From Paenibacillus sp. (GTDB taxonomy: Bacteria > Bacillota > Bacilli > Paenibacillales > Paenibacillaceae): DNA of 64,000 bases. The DNA is taken from the NCBI GenBank assembly GCA_023512345.1, contig JAILZT010000014.1, forward strand, positions 62,001-126,000, written 5' to 3'. The translations under genes were made by a program, and so were the position numbers. Every line of letters begins with the position of its first letter. Positions within the stretch are counted from its first letter, which is position 1. Below are positions 35,202 through 43,830 of the stretch, piece after piece. The notes below the pieces were generated by a model. That model ran no database searches and had not been told where the DNA came from. It saw nothing but the letters and a program-made list of their open reading frames with translations.

Positions 35202-36065
35202 TTGGAAACATACAATGAAATCAAACAAGGCGAAAAAGGAGCCTGGCTTAGCATAATAGCATATATCTTTTTAGCCGCTATCAAGCTTTTTGTCGGAACC
35301 ATCTCAGGATCACAGGCATTGCTGGCCGACGGTCTTAATAACAGTACAGATATTGTGGCTTCAATAGCGGTTCTCGCAGGTCTCAAAATTTCGAGAAGAC
35401 CCCCCGATTCCAACCATGGTTATGGACACTTTAGAGCGGAAACTGTCGCATCTTTAGTGGCCTCTTTTATCATGATTATAGTAGGCTTAGAGGTCTTATA
35501 TCAGGGAGTGCAAAAGTTTGTTCAACCTGTACATGTAACGCCGGATCTAATATCTGCTTGGACAGCCGCTTCATGTGCGGTGGTTATGTTGGCTGTGTAT
35601 GCTTATAATCTTAAGCTTGCCCGTAAAATTAACAGTAATGCTATGATGGCCGTAGCTCAAGATAACCGTTCGGATGCCTTGGTTAGTATCGGTGCTTTTG
35701 TAGGAATCGTAGGTTCACAGTTTGGAATAGCTTGGCTTGATCCGCTAACAGCAACGATTGTCGGACTAATCATCTGCAAGACAGCTTGGGGTATTTTCCG
35801 TAAAGCAACACATGATCTTACAGATGGATTCGATGCAGATAAGCTAGAACTAATGAAACAGACCGTTGCAGAGGTTCAGGGTGTTCAATCCATTAAGGAA
35901 ATCAAGGCCCGTATCCATGGTAATAATGTATTGGTCGATACAACGGTGCTGGTAGAACATTCGCTGAACGTAGTTGAAAGCCATGAAATCACCGAAGAAA
36001 TTGAAGATCAATTGAAGCAGATGCATCAGGTAGCGAATGTTCATGTGCATATTGAACCCATGTGA
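35202..36065 (+). CDS. Cation diffusion facilitator (CDF) metal efflux transporter
   Basis: 287 residues: six transmembrane helices, then the cytosolic CDF C-terminal domain (about 205-287, ferredoxin-like, with several histidines: HEITEEIEDQLKQMHQVANVHVHIE). The metal-site motifs ADGLNNSTD (second helix) and DNRSDALVS (fifth helix) and the NHGYGHFRAE loop mark a YdfM/MntE-like group, exporting Mn, Zn or related ions against protons. The start is a TTG six bases after GGAGGT. It lies next to ferritin on the same strand. The stop is 16 bases from the convergent neighbour. Confidence 0.9.
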   Translation: METYNEIKQGEKGAWLSIIAYIFLAAIKLFVGTISGSQALLADGLNNSTDIVASIAVLAGLKISRRPPDSNHGYGHFRAETVASLVASFIMIIVGLEVLYQGVQKFVQPVHVTPDLISAWTAASCAVVMLAVYAYNLKLARKINSNAMMAVAQDNRSDALVSIGAFVGIVGSQFGIAWLDPLTATIVGLIICKTAWGIFRKATHDLTDGFDADKLELMKQTVAEVQGVQSIKEIKARIHGNNVLVDTTVLVEHSLNVVESHEITEEIEDQLKQMHQVANVHVHIEPM

Positions 36066-36081
36066 GCTAACGTAAAAGGCT

Positions 36082-37440
36082 TTATTTTAGAGAAGAGGGC
36101 AGTTTTATAGCCAAAAGCTTACCACCCGTCTGAATTATGAGCATTCCTCCAGTTTTTAGCGTAGGGGCAAAGTCTCGAGAGCCGGTATTCACGGTGAATA
36201 ACGGTTTCAATGTCAAAAGGTCATATGCATGGAATAGACCATCGGACTGTCCGACATACTCAACATTACCGTAGATATCAGCTTGCACTACAGGATTCTC
36301 CCCAGAGTTATAGCGAATAATCTGCCCATTCGATAGCTTAATAGCTGAAAAATTGCCCGTTGAATAATCCTTATAGAACATTCGATCTTGATACACTAAG
36401 TTCAATGGGAAATCACTTTGATTCATACCCGTTTGATCCCACTTCTGAACAGGCTCCCCATCTGCCGAGTAGTTCCAAAAATCATATTTCACCAACTGTT
36501 TACCTTGAAATACATAGAAATTATCGCCATCTAGAAAGGCTGAACCGAATGTACCCCCAGAACTAAATACTCCGGCTGTATTGTCTGAATCTGTCCATCG
36601 ATACAGCCGTTCTCCCTTTAACTCACCATTCTTAAGGTTGAACACAGATACTTTGATTTTGCGGTTTACTGGATCCTCATCAAGCATCTCCATAGGGGTA
36701 TTGGAATATAACAGCCCGTCTTTTACTGCAAGAGGGAAATCCTGCCGGTAATGCCCCCAAAGCTTTTTTCCTGTCCGTGCATCATAAGCGACAATTTCCC
36801 CAAGGGTAAGTGTGCCTTGTGATAAATAGTTTCTGATCAGAACTCCATCTATCTCCATAAGACTAGTCAACCCTATATAAGTGGTGCTATTTTCAGCAAT
36901 TTTCCATTTGAGTTTCCCTGTGGCGGCATCCACGGCGGCCAATTGTTCTGCTTGTGTAATATAAACGGTATTGCCTATTTTCTGTACACTATCTGCTTTT
37001 GAAAAGGATAACGGATTGGACCAGTTTTTTTTGCCTGCTTCTGAAATGGCATACAACGATCCGGTTGTAGTCATACCATAGATATTTCCGTTACTGTAGG
37101 TAAAAAGAGGGGCCAAATCACTTCCAAATTCCCATAGCTTACTGCCTGTTGTGGCATTTATTGCAACCATTTTACGGCTTGGCAGCAGAGTGAAGATTTT
37201 ACCGTTCTCTGCTATAGCAGCAACCCCTAAACCTCTCATACCTTTATCAACTACTGCCACAGGTGAGGTCCATGCAGGCTTTAGAGGTGGCGCTTCTACT
37301 TTGATGTAAGAATAACCACCAGTACTTAGGACAGCCTTTTCTGCAGAAACACCAGACAAAGCCATCCCTCCCGCCAGTGGAACGATTACTACGGCTGAAG
37401 CAAGGGCTAACCGAATTTTGCCGCGTAAAGAGTTGTTCAT
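36082..37440 (-). CDS. Secreted PQQ-like beta-propeller repeat protein
   Basis: 452 residues. Signal peptide (basic start, hydrophobic core, likely cut after GVSA, near residue 33), then about seven repeats of the PQQ-binding-like beta-propeller type: NATTGSKLWEFGSD, DAATGKLKWKIAEN, DARTGKKLWGHYRQ and so on. No PQQ-dependent dehydrogenase active site can be seen, so it is more likely a structural or interaction propeller outside the cell. AAGGAG lies before the ATG. It is divergent from the metallophosphoesterase gene. Confidence 0.85.
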   Translation of the reverse strand: MNNSLRGKIRLALASAVVIVPLAGGMALSGVSAEKAVLSTGGYSYIKVEAPPLKPAWTSPVAVVDKGMRGLGVAAIAENGKIFTLLPSRKMVAINATTGSKLWEFGSDLAPLFTYSNGNIYGMTTTGSLYAISEAGKKNWSNPLSFSKADSVQKIGNTVYITQAEQLAAVDAATGKLKWKIAENSTTYIGLTSLMEIDGVLIRNYLSQGTLTLGEIVAYDARTGKKLWGHYRQDFPLAVKDGLLYSNTPMEMLDEDPVNRKIKVSVFNLKNGELKGERLYRWTDSDNTAGVFSSGGTFGSAFLDGDNFYVFQGKQLVKYDFWNYSADGEPVQKWDQTGMNQSDFPLNLVYQDRMFYKDYSTGNFSAIKLSNGQIIRYNSGENPVVQADIYGNVEYVGQSDGLFHAYDLLTLKPLFTVNTGSRDFAPTLKTGGMLIIQTGGKLLAIKLPSSLK

Positions 37441-37594
37441 GTGTGAAGTCTCCTTTAGCTACTGTTTTATATACAGACTCCAAAAAAAGGAAAAAGTTAC
37501 AATTGAAATTTGTAGGGTTTATATTGCGATAATGGTTTGTGATATCATCTAAATTAAGATTGAGAAATTATTCATAGGAAATGGGGACAAACAA

Positions 37595-38791
37595 ATGAAA
37601 AAATTGCGGATAATAGCTACTGTCGCTACGATCCTGGCCGTTCTAATTCTTGTAAATTTGTATATTGGTATTCATATTCAAGTACTTGTTCAAGCATGGA
37701 TACCTAGTATTTCATTAGGTTGGTTCTGGACTGCTTTTCTAACGGTTGCCTTTTCTTATATGTTGGGTAGAATTTCAGGGCCACAGGTACTTAGACCTTT
37801 AGGTAGATTGTTCAAAGTCATTGGGTCGTACTATTTGGCTTGTATGGAGTTTGCCTTAATTATGCTGCCTTTAACTGACATTACCTATGGGGTGTTACGG
37901 CTTCTAGAGGTAAACCTTGATAAGTTCGTAATCGAAGGGGGAACGACACTGCTGGTTTTATTGGTCGTTTTTCTGGTATGGGGATCTAGAAATGCCTGGA
38001 GCAGTGTAGTCCGCCCTCATTCTTTGCAACTAGATAAAACTACCGGGCATAGTCTGCCGCTCACGATAGCCGTTGCATCCGATCTGCACTTGGGCAACAT
38101 CGTTGGGAATAGGCATTTGAAAAGATTAGTTAAGCGCATGAATGAAATGGAGCCCGATCTTATTTTGCTGGCGGGGGACGTCTTAGATGACAGTATTGAG
38201 CCGTTTATTCGCAATCGAATGGGTGAGACACTAGGTCAGCTAAAAGCAAGACATGGCATATTTGCCGTGCTTGGCAATCATGAATATTACGGGGGTTCCA
38301 TTCAGCAATACACGGAGTTAATGGATAGTATCGGGATACGGGTACTGCAGGATGAAGTTGTAGAGGTTGCCGGCACTTATATTGTAGGGAGAAAAGATAA
38401 ATCCGCAGAATCCATGCAACCCGCAGGTAGAATAAGTGTTCCTGAGCTCCTAGCGGGGATTGACCATTCACGTCCGATAATTATGATGGATCACCAACCT
38501 ACTGGTTTTGATATTGCAGCGAAGGCAGGGGTGGATGTTTTGCTGTCAGGTCACACTCACCGTGGACAAATTGCTCCGAACCACTGGATTACCAAACGAC
38601 TTTTCGAGTTGGACTGGGGATATCTGCGGAAAGATAAGCTGCACGTGGTGGTATCCTCCGGATTTGGGACATGGGGGCCACCGATCCGTCTGGCTAGCCG
38701 TTCCGAGATTATTAAGCTGGAAATTAGGATGGAAGGAAGCATGAAGTATAGTGATGAAGCCTTCGTATCCGGGAAACCTGTTCTGGCCTAA
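37595..38791 (+). CDS. Membrane-anchored metallophosphoesterase (YkuE/YpbG type)
   Basis: 398 residues. Four hydrophobic helices in the first 130 residues are followed by a calcineurin-like phosphoesterase domain. All metal motifs are present: ASDLHLG near residue 161, GDVLDD near 195, GNHEYYGG near 227 and SGHTHRG near 317. This domain arrangement is that of the YkuE/YpbG-like membrane phosphoesterases; substrates may be lipid-linked or UDP-linked phosphates, but that is not settled. A GGAAATGGGGA ribosome site precedes the ATG. Confidence 0.9.
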   Translation: MKKLRIIATVATILAVLILVNLYIGIHIQVLVQAWIPSISLGWFWTAFLTVAFSYMLGRISGPQVLRPLGRLFKVIGSYYLACMEFALIMLPLTDITYGVLRLLEVNLDKFVIEGGTTLLVLLVVFLVWGSRNAWSSVVRPHSLQLDKTTGHSLPLTIAVASDLHLGNIVGNRHLKRLVKRMNEMEPDLILLAGDVLDDSIEPFIRNRMGETLGQLKARHGIFAVLGNHEYYGGSIQQYTELMDSIGIRVLQDEVVEVAGTYIVGRKDKSAESMQPAGRISVPELLAGIDHSRPIIMMDHQPTGFDIAAKAGVDVLLSGHTHRGQIAPNHWITKRLFELDWGYLRKDKLHVVVSSGFGTWGPPIRLASRSEIIKLEIRMEGSMKYSDEAFVSGKPVLA

Positions 38792-38899
38792 CCCGGTTCG
38801 CTTAGATTCAGTGAACATTCAGTCCATCCTCAGCAAATTTTCAGTTAGCCTGGTTATGCTTAACAAGTAAACATTTAACAGCAACCAGGAGGCATGAAA

Positions 38900-39745
38900 A
38901 TGAATAGAAAACGTAAACTTTTAGTAGCAAGTGTCTTAGCTTTGACGGTAACTGCAGGCAGTGGAGTTTTTATAGTTGGAAATGCTAGTGCAGCAGAAGT
39001 TGTGCAGAAAACACTTAACCATTTCGGAGGTAAAGGGAATTCGATTCGCTCTACAACAAGTTCAGATATTGCGAAACTTTTGGGAGTAACGGTTGATGAA
39101 CTGAAAACTGCACTAAAATCAGGGAAGTCTCTGGCAACACTTGCAACTGAAAAAGGTGTCGCTGTTCAGAAGCTGATCGATCTGCAGGTCACAGCCATAA
39201 CAGCTGCTCTAGACAAGCAATTGGCGGGGGGTAAGATCACTCAGGCTGAATATGATACACAGAAGGCTGCGATTACTACGAAAGCCACTGATTATGTGAA
39301 TGGTGTATTTGACAAAAGCCTTAGTGGCAAGGACGGTAAAGGTGATTTTGGGCGTGGAGGTTTCGGGCGTGTAAGCTTTTGGGACAATGAAAGTTTAGCC
39401 AAATTACTTGGTCTTACTACTGACGAATTAAAAACGGCCCTTACTTCGGGGAAATCTTTAGCGACTCTAGCTGGGGAGAAGAATGTCACCGTTCAAGCCG
39501 TTACTGATCTGGTTACGAGTCAATTTGTAGGTGAGCTGGACAAACAGTTGGCAGCCGGATCCATCACTCAGGCAAAGTATGATGAGTTTATAACATCATT
39601 ATCCACCAAAGTCTCCAATTTCGTGAACAATACGTTCAAGGGAAGAACAGGGGATGGAGAAAAAGAAAATCACGGACGCTCAGGTGTAAAAGGCGCGAAT
39701 GGACTTGGCAGAACGGCTCCGACAGCTGATTCCTCTGAAGCATAG
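38900..39745 (+). CDS. Secreted protein with two tandem repeats
   Basis: 281 residues. Signal peptide (NRKRKLLVASVLALTVTAG..., likely cut after ASA, near residue 31), then two copies of an about 90-residue unit. Each unit opens with (S/A)KLLG(V/L)T.DELKTAL.SGKSLATLA.EK, continues with a VQ...DL segment and a LDKQLA.G.ITQA.YD motif, and ends in (Y/F)VN..F. A Gly/Arg-rich linker (near 150-160) joins them. The start is the ATG at 38900, seven bases after AGGAGG. The repeats recall the small helical SHOCT-like or DUF2680-type units; the role is unknown. A terminator follows. Confidence 0.8.
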   Translation: MNRKRKLLVASVLALTVTAGSGVFIVGNASAAEVVQKTLNHFGGKGNSIRSTTSSDIAKLLGVTVDELKTALKSGKSLATLATEKGVAVQKLIDLQVTAITAALDKQLAGGKITQAEYDTQKAAITTKATDYVNGVFDKSLSGKDGKGDFGRGGFGRVSFWDNESLAKLLGLTTDELKTALTSGKSLATLAGEKNVTVQAVTDLVTSQFVGELDKQLAAGSITQAKYDEFITSLSTKVSNFVNNTFKGRTGDGEKENHGRSGVKGANGLGRTAPTADSSEA

Positions 39746-39781
39746 GCTTTCGAATAAGCTATATAAAGGATGAAGACAAAT

Positions 39782-39823
39782 AAGACTGATTCTCTTACAT
39801 TAAAAAGAGGATCAGTCTTTTTG
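39782..39823 (+). terminator. Rho-independent terminator
   Basis: AAGACTGATtCTCTT / AAGAGgATCAGTCTT has a six-base loop and TTTTT. It terminates the tandem-repeat protein gene. Confidence 0.88.
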
Positions 39824-39881
39824 GCTCAACACCAAAATCAGTGCTTGACAGGTAACGGAAAGGAAAGTAAATCGTTACACC

Positions 39882-40070
39882 TAATAGAGGGATTTTCTCC
39901 CTCTAATTCTGCGCCAGGCACCCCTTTTGGGCTATTAGAGGGAAATTCGCCCGCTAATTTTGAGAATATACCTCTTTAAGGCATTATGGCTAAGATTAGA
40001 GGGCGTTTTTCCCTTTAATCTCAAAATATAGGTGTTTCTATCGGTATTAGCGGGCACTTTTCCCTCTATT
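39882..40070. repeat. Array of four ATTAGAGGG hairpins
   Basis: Four imperfect palindromes of about 21-27 bases, built on (A)TTAGAGGG and CCCTCTAAT, begin near 39885, 39934, 39994 and 40047. Each has a T/A-rich loop. The intervals are about 50-60 bases and the spacers between them also share bits (GAGAATATA and CAAAATATA). No protein-coding potential is seen. It looks like a dispersed, hairpin-forming repeat family. Confidence 0.65.
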
Positions 40071-40076
40071 TCGCCG

Positions 40077-40290
40077 AAGGACTGGTCCGCGAACCTGAAT
40101 CGGGTACCTTTAAGGCGTAGTTACTCCAAACCCGGTGAAGCATCAGGCGATGTTAGATCGAAATCGTTCCCGATAGAGTGACGCAAGCGGAAAGTTAAGC
40201 ACTGGTTTCGAGAAAGAGCCGTCTTTTATGTCTTGTAGTGATTCAAGATTGACCAAAGGTTCAATTACAGATATATTAAAAGAAGTTTGA
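40077..40290 (+). other. Unassigned intergenic stretch with nested stem
   Basis: This is a gene-free segment between the hairpin array and the fluoride riboswitch. CCTGA (40094) and CGGGT (40101) can pair with TCAGG (40143) and ACCCG (40130), a nested stem that suggests a folded RNA. Other short pairings are possible around CGATGTTAGATCGAAATCG. It does not match any riboswitch or structural RNA that I can recall; it may be the distal part of the fluoride-operon leader or a decayed repeat. Confidence 0.35.
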
Positions 40291-40376
40291 TAAGGCGATG
40301 GAGTTCGCCATAACCGCCGGTAACGGCTAATGACTCCTACCAGTGATCATTCTGCTGGTAGGAGTCTGTTTTTTTG
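40291..40376 (+). ncRNA. Fluoride riboswitch (crcB motif) with terminator
   Basis: The aptamer consensus is visible: GGCGATGGAGTTCGCC, then ATAACCGCC, GGCTAATGACTCCTAC. The last part is the left arm of a perfect 12-bp terminator stem: GACTCCTACCAG (40332-40343) pairs with CTGGTAGGAGTC (40355-40366), followed by seven T (40369-40375). Fluoride binding keeps the CTCCTAC segment in the aptamer and allows read-through. This is the known mechanism of this class; it is an ON switch for the CLC gene beginning at 40413. Confidence 0.95.
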
Positions 40377-40412
40377 AGTCATACATAAATCTTTAAGGGG
40401 ATTAAGAGCTAG

Positions 40413-41714
40413 ATGCAAAAATTTAAATTAAGCTGGGCATTAGTGAGAACATTATTGAAGTGGATTCTACTGGGGAGTGGAGTAGGGGTGTTAACCGGAA
40501 CAGCCTCCGCTTTATTCCTGGTCAGCCTGGAACATGTAACGGACTTGCGTATTGAACATCCTTGGCTGTTGTATCTGTTGCCTGCCGGTGGAGCACTGGT
40601 AAGTTATCTCTACTTGAAGCTCGGGCGGAATAGCGGGAAGGGCAATAATCTTATTCTTGAACAAATCAACGACGGCGATGAGGCCATTCCCTTACGGATG
40701 GCGCCGCTTGTCCTCTTCGGAACCTTGATTACACATCTGTTCGGAGGTTCTGCTGGTCGTGAAGGAACTGCCGTACAGATGGGAGGCAGCTTGGCTGAAG
40801 CGTTTGGTAAGCTGTTACGGGTGAATGCGGTAGATCGGAGAATCCTTTTAATTTGCGGAATTAGCGGTGGATTCGGATCCATCTTTGGTACTCCCTTAGC
40901 GGGTACAGTATTTGGAGTTGAAGTTTTGGCAATCGGTTTAATCAGTCATGAAGCCTTACTGCCTGCTTTTGTAGCAAGCTTTGTAGGACATTTAGTGACA
41001 ACATCCTTCTGGGGAGTATCCCACATCCAATATCAGGTGGACTGGGTACCTCAGATTTCGGCGCTTGTACTTCTTAAGGTTGTATTTGCTTCCCTACTGT
41101 TCGGGTTAACGAGTATTCTATTCAGTGAGTTAACTCATGCGCTGAAGAAAGGGTACACCTTTTTATTTCGAAATCCTATGATAAAAAGTGCCGTAGGTGG
41201 TTTGGTGATCATTGGCTTGGTTTATCTACTGGGAACTAGAGAATATTTAGGACTCGGAATTCCGTTAATCCAGAACTCGTTCGAGGATGGCGTTTCTCCT
41301 TTTACGTTTCTGTGGAAGTTGATTTTTACTTCTTTAACACTAGGAGCTGGGTTCCAAGGTGGAGAGGTAACACCACTATTTGCGATCGGGGCTACACTTG
41401 GACATGCGTTGTCCGGTTTCTTGCATTTATATGGACCTTTTCTGGCCTCACTTGGTTTTATTGCAGTATTTTGCGGCGCCACCAACACTCCTATCGCTTG
41501 TTTTCTAATGGGTATTGAGTTATTCGGGTCTGATGGGGCCATTTACATGTTCATTGCTTGCCTTATCAGTTACTTGTTCTCAGGACATACAGGGATCTAT
41601 ACTTCTCAAAAAATAGGAATTTCGAAGTCGCATTTTATACAGATTCCGGAAGGTGCGACCTTAGGTACAATCAAGCTTGGCAAGAAAAAGAAGCCCGGGA
41701 GTGAGAAAACTTGA
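40413..41714 (+). CDS. clcF: CLC-F type fluoride/proton antiporter
   Basis: 433 residues, a chloride-channel-family (CLC) membrane protein with about ten helices. The gating glutamate motif GREGT is at residues 115-119 (Glu117). The usual GSGIP anion motif is replaced by GKGNNL (75-80), as in CLC-F fluoride exporters, and the last GxFxP-type motif reads GGEVTPLF. The upstream fluoride riboswitch strongly supports fluoride as substrate: the antiporter pumps F- out using protons. The stop codon overlaps the start of the HssR-like gene, so expression of the two-component system is coupled to it. Confidence 0.93.
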   Translation: MQKFKLSWALVRTLLKWILLGSGVGVLTGTASALFLVSLEHVTDLRIEHPWLLYLLPAGGALVSYLYLKLGRNSGKGNNLILEQINDGDEAIPLRMAPLVLFGTLITHLFGGSAGREGTAVQMGGSLAEAFGKLLRVNAVDRRILLICGISGGFGSIFGTPLAGTVFGVEVLAIGLISHEALLPAFVASFVGHLVTTSFWGVSHIQYQVDWVPQISALVLLKVVFASLLFGLTSILFSELTHALKKGYTFLFRNPMIKSAVGGLVIIGLVYLLGTREYLGLGIPLIQNSFEDGVSPFTFLWKLIFTSLTLGAGFQGGEVTPLFAIGATLGHALSGFLHLYGPFLASLGFIAVFCGATNTPIACFLMGIELFGSDGAIYMFIACLISYLFSGHTGIYTSQKIGISKSHFIQIPEGATLGTIKLGKKKKPGSEKT

Positions 41715-42388
41715 AAAACTTATTAGTTGCTGATGATGATCCCCATATTCGTACCTTGCTTAAGCATGTATTAACTCGTGAGGGTTATTTCGTAGTTGAA
41801 GCTGGGGACGGGCGAGAGGCCATACAGAAGTTGAAGGAGATTACGATAGATCTGGCGATCGTTGATATTATGATGCCGCATGTAGATGGACTGAAAGTCT
41901 GCCAATATGTACGTGATTCTTATGATATCCCGATTATCCTCCTAACAGCGCTTCAGCAGCTCAGTGACAAGGAACAAGGTTATTTGCACGGAACCGATGA
42001 TTATGTGACCAAGCCTTTTGAGCCTGAGGAACTGATCTATCGGATCAAAGCTTTGTTTCGCCGCTATTCCGTCGCCTCTAATGATAAAATTCGCTTAAAC
42101 CGTCTTATCATTGATCGAAAAAACTACGAAATTACCGATGGTGATGAAATGTTGCTGCTGCCCGTGAAAGAGTTTGAACTTCTGGCTCAGCTGGCTCAGT
42201 ACCCGGGAAGACTTTTTTCCCGCAGTGAATTAATAGAGTTGGTGTGGGGAGCAGACTACGAGGGGGATGAGCGGACCGTAGATGTCCATATCAAACGGTT
42301 GCGTCAGCGATTTATAGCCTATCAGGAGGATTTTGTCATTCGAACGGTTCGAGGAATCGGATACAAAGTGGAGATGGTCAGCCCATGA
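41711..42388 (+). CDS. hssR: HssR-like heme response regulator (OmpR family)
   Basis: 225 residues: receiver domain (1-115; acidic pocket Asp8-Asp10, phosphoacceptor Asp52 in IVDIMMP, Lys in VTKPFEP) and an OmpR/PhoB winged helix (125-223; GDERTVDVHIKRLRQRF). Stretches such as YDIPIILLTALQQLSDKE, GTDDYVTKPFEPEELIYRI and RRYSVASN closely follow Staphylococcus HssR as I remember it. The start is a TTG overlapping the CLC-F stop (TTGA) with GGGAGTGAG upstream; the sensor gene overlaps its end by four bases. The near-consensus HssR direct repeat before hrtB gives it a clear target. Confidence 0.88.
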   Translation: MKNLLVADDDPHIRTLLKHVLTREGYFVVEAGDGREAIQKLKEITIDLAIVDIMMPHVDGLKVCQYVRDSYDIPIILLTALQQLSDKEQGYLHGTDDYVTKPFEPEELIYRIKALFRRYSVASNDKIRLNRLIIDRKNYEITDGDEMLLLPVKEFELLAQLAQYPGRLFSRSELIELVWGADYEGDERTVDVHIKRLRQRFIAYQEDFVIRTVRGIGYKVEMVSP

Positions 42389-43761
42389 AGTCACTATATG
42401 TACGGATGTGTTTTCTTTTTTGTTCGGTCATTCTGTTTAGCAGCCTGTTCGCTTTTCTTGGGTCCAACCTATATTATCAACACAAAGTGAAACCCTTAAA
42501 TGATGCCAAACTTACCGGTATGGCTCAGAAGCTTCAGCAATTTAGCGAGTCCCATCCAGAATCGGTGGACGAATATCTGGGCAGTGTGGCTTCTTTAGGC
42601 TATAAAATCTACATTACAAACGATCAAGGTGATGAACGATTTTATGGGAAACCTTTTAGAGAAACGGACTTGAAAGAGGGTCAAATCCAGCATGTTTTAA
42701 ACGGACAGGTTTATCACGGAATTGCTGAATTTCCAAGCCAGTTATTTATAACTGGATTTTTCGATAATGAGCTCCGTAACTCAATTGGTGTATCGATTAC
42801 GATGAACAATGAAAAATACGCGTTATTTATGCGCCCGGATGCTGACGTACAGTTTGGAGAGCTGCGGATCTTTTTTGCGATGATTATTGGGCTTACCCTG
42901 CTATTCAGCTTATGGTTTGTAATGGTTAGTGTTCTTCATGTAGTCAAGCCGATCATCCGTCTCACGGCAGCTACGAAGAGCATTTCAAAGGGCAGATATG
43001 ACATTAAGCTGAATACGCGTAGAAGTGATGAGATTGGACAGCTTGCTTCGCATTTTATGAGCATGAGTAAGGAATTGGAACGCACCAATCGGGCCAGACA
43101 GGAATTTGTCGCTAACGTATCTCATGAGATTGAATCACCTCTTACGTCTATTCAGGGCTTTGCCCACTCCCTTAGGGATGCAGATCTGCCTGATACAGAA
43201 AGATTACAGTATCTCTCGATTATTGAAGAGGAAAGCCGCCGAATGTCGATGCTCAGTAAGCAATTGCTAACTTTGTCTTCTTTGGATTATGATCCTAATC
43301 TGCTTCAGATTAGTACCTTTGATTTGCGGTCCCAGCTACGCCAAGTGGCACAAATTATGGAGTGGAAGCTTGCTGAGAAACAATTGTCTCTCCGGTTGAA
43401 TCTATCTCAGATAAGAATTACGGGTGATGCTAACCTGTTGTATCAAGTGTGGATGAACCTGCTGACCAATGCGATCAAGTATACTCCGGACGGTGGCGAG
43501 GTAGTGATTGCTGCGAGTCTTGAAGGCGGAAACTGTAAGGTACGTGTATCGGATACTGGTGAAGGGATAAGTCCTGAGGAACTGCCTATGATTTTTGATC
43601 GATTCTATAAAGCGGATAAGGCAAGAACACGGGAGAACCATAGTACGGGGCTGGGGCTTTCTATAGCTCAGAAAATTGTTCAATCCCACAAGGGAACTAT
43701 TGAAGTAGAAAGTGTGAAGAATAAAGGGACCACTTTTAGCGTAACACTGCCCGCTTTGTAA
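42385..43761 (+). CDS. hssS: HssS-like heme-sensing histidine kinase
   Basis: 458 residues: two transmembrane helices (about 8-28 and 162-185) around an extracytoplasmic sensor of about 130 residues, a HAMP linker, and HisKA and HATPase domains. The phosphoacceptor box is NVSHEIESPL, with N-box LLTNAIKYT, G1 DTGEGI and G2 GLGLSIA. The sensor contains LFITGFFDN and FMRPDADVQFGELRIFF, patterns shared with Staphylococcus HssS. The ATG overlaps the hssR stop (ATGA). It likely senses heme or heme-caused membrane stress and phosphorylates HssR. Confidence 0.87.
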   Translation: MKSLYVRMCFLFCSVILFSSLFAFLGSNLYYQHKVKPLNDAKLTGMAQKLQQFSESHPESVDEYLGSVASLGYKIYITNDQGDERFYGKPFRETDLKEGQIQHVLNGQVYHGIAEFPSQLFITGFFDNELRNSIGVSITMNNEKYALFMRPDADVQFGELRIFFAMIIGLTLLFSLWFVMVSVLHVVKPIIRLTAATKSISKGRYDIKLNTRRSDEIGQLASHFMSMSKELERTNRARQEFVANVSHEIESPLTSIQGFAHSLRDADLPDTERLQYLSIIEEESRRMSMLSKQLLTLSSLDYDPNLLQISTFDLRSQLRQVAQIMEWKLAEKQLSLRLNLSQIRITGDANLLYQVWMNLLTNAIKYTPDGGEVVIAASLEGGNCKVRVSDTGEGISPEELPMIFDRFYKADKARTRENHSTGLGLSIAQKIVQSHKGTIEVESVKNKGTTFSVTLPAL

Positions 43762-43767
43762 TTCATT

Positions 43768-43811
43768 ATTCATACTCCGTTCATTTTCACCTTCTACACT
43801 GTGACTATACA
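43768..43811 (+). promoter_or_regulatory. HssR-box direct repeat and hrtB promoter
   Basis: ATTCATACT, two bases, GTTCATTTT (43768-43787) is close to the known HssR direct repeat GTTCATATT-N2-GTTCATATT, with seven and eight of nine bases matching. A possible -10 TATACA lies at 43806-43811, which puts the box at the -35 region, the usual place for OmpR-type activation. It lies between hssS and hrtB. Confidence 0.65.
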
Positions 43812-43830
43812 GATTAGAAGGAGTGGTATT

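Noticed and set aside
39882..40070. CRISPR array
   Set aside because: The repeated units are hairpins with diverged sequence and the spacers resemble each other; only four units exist and no cas gene is near.
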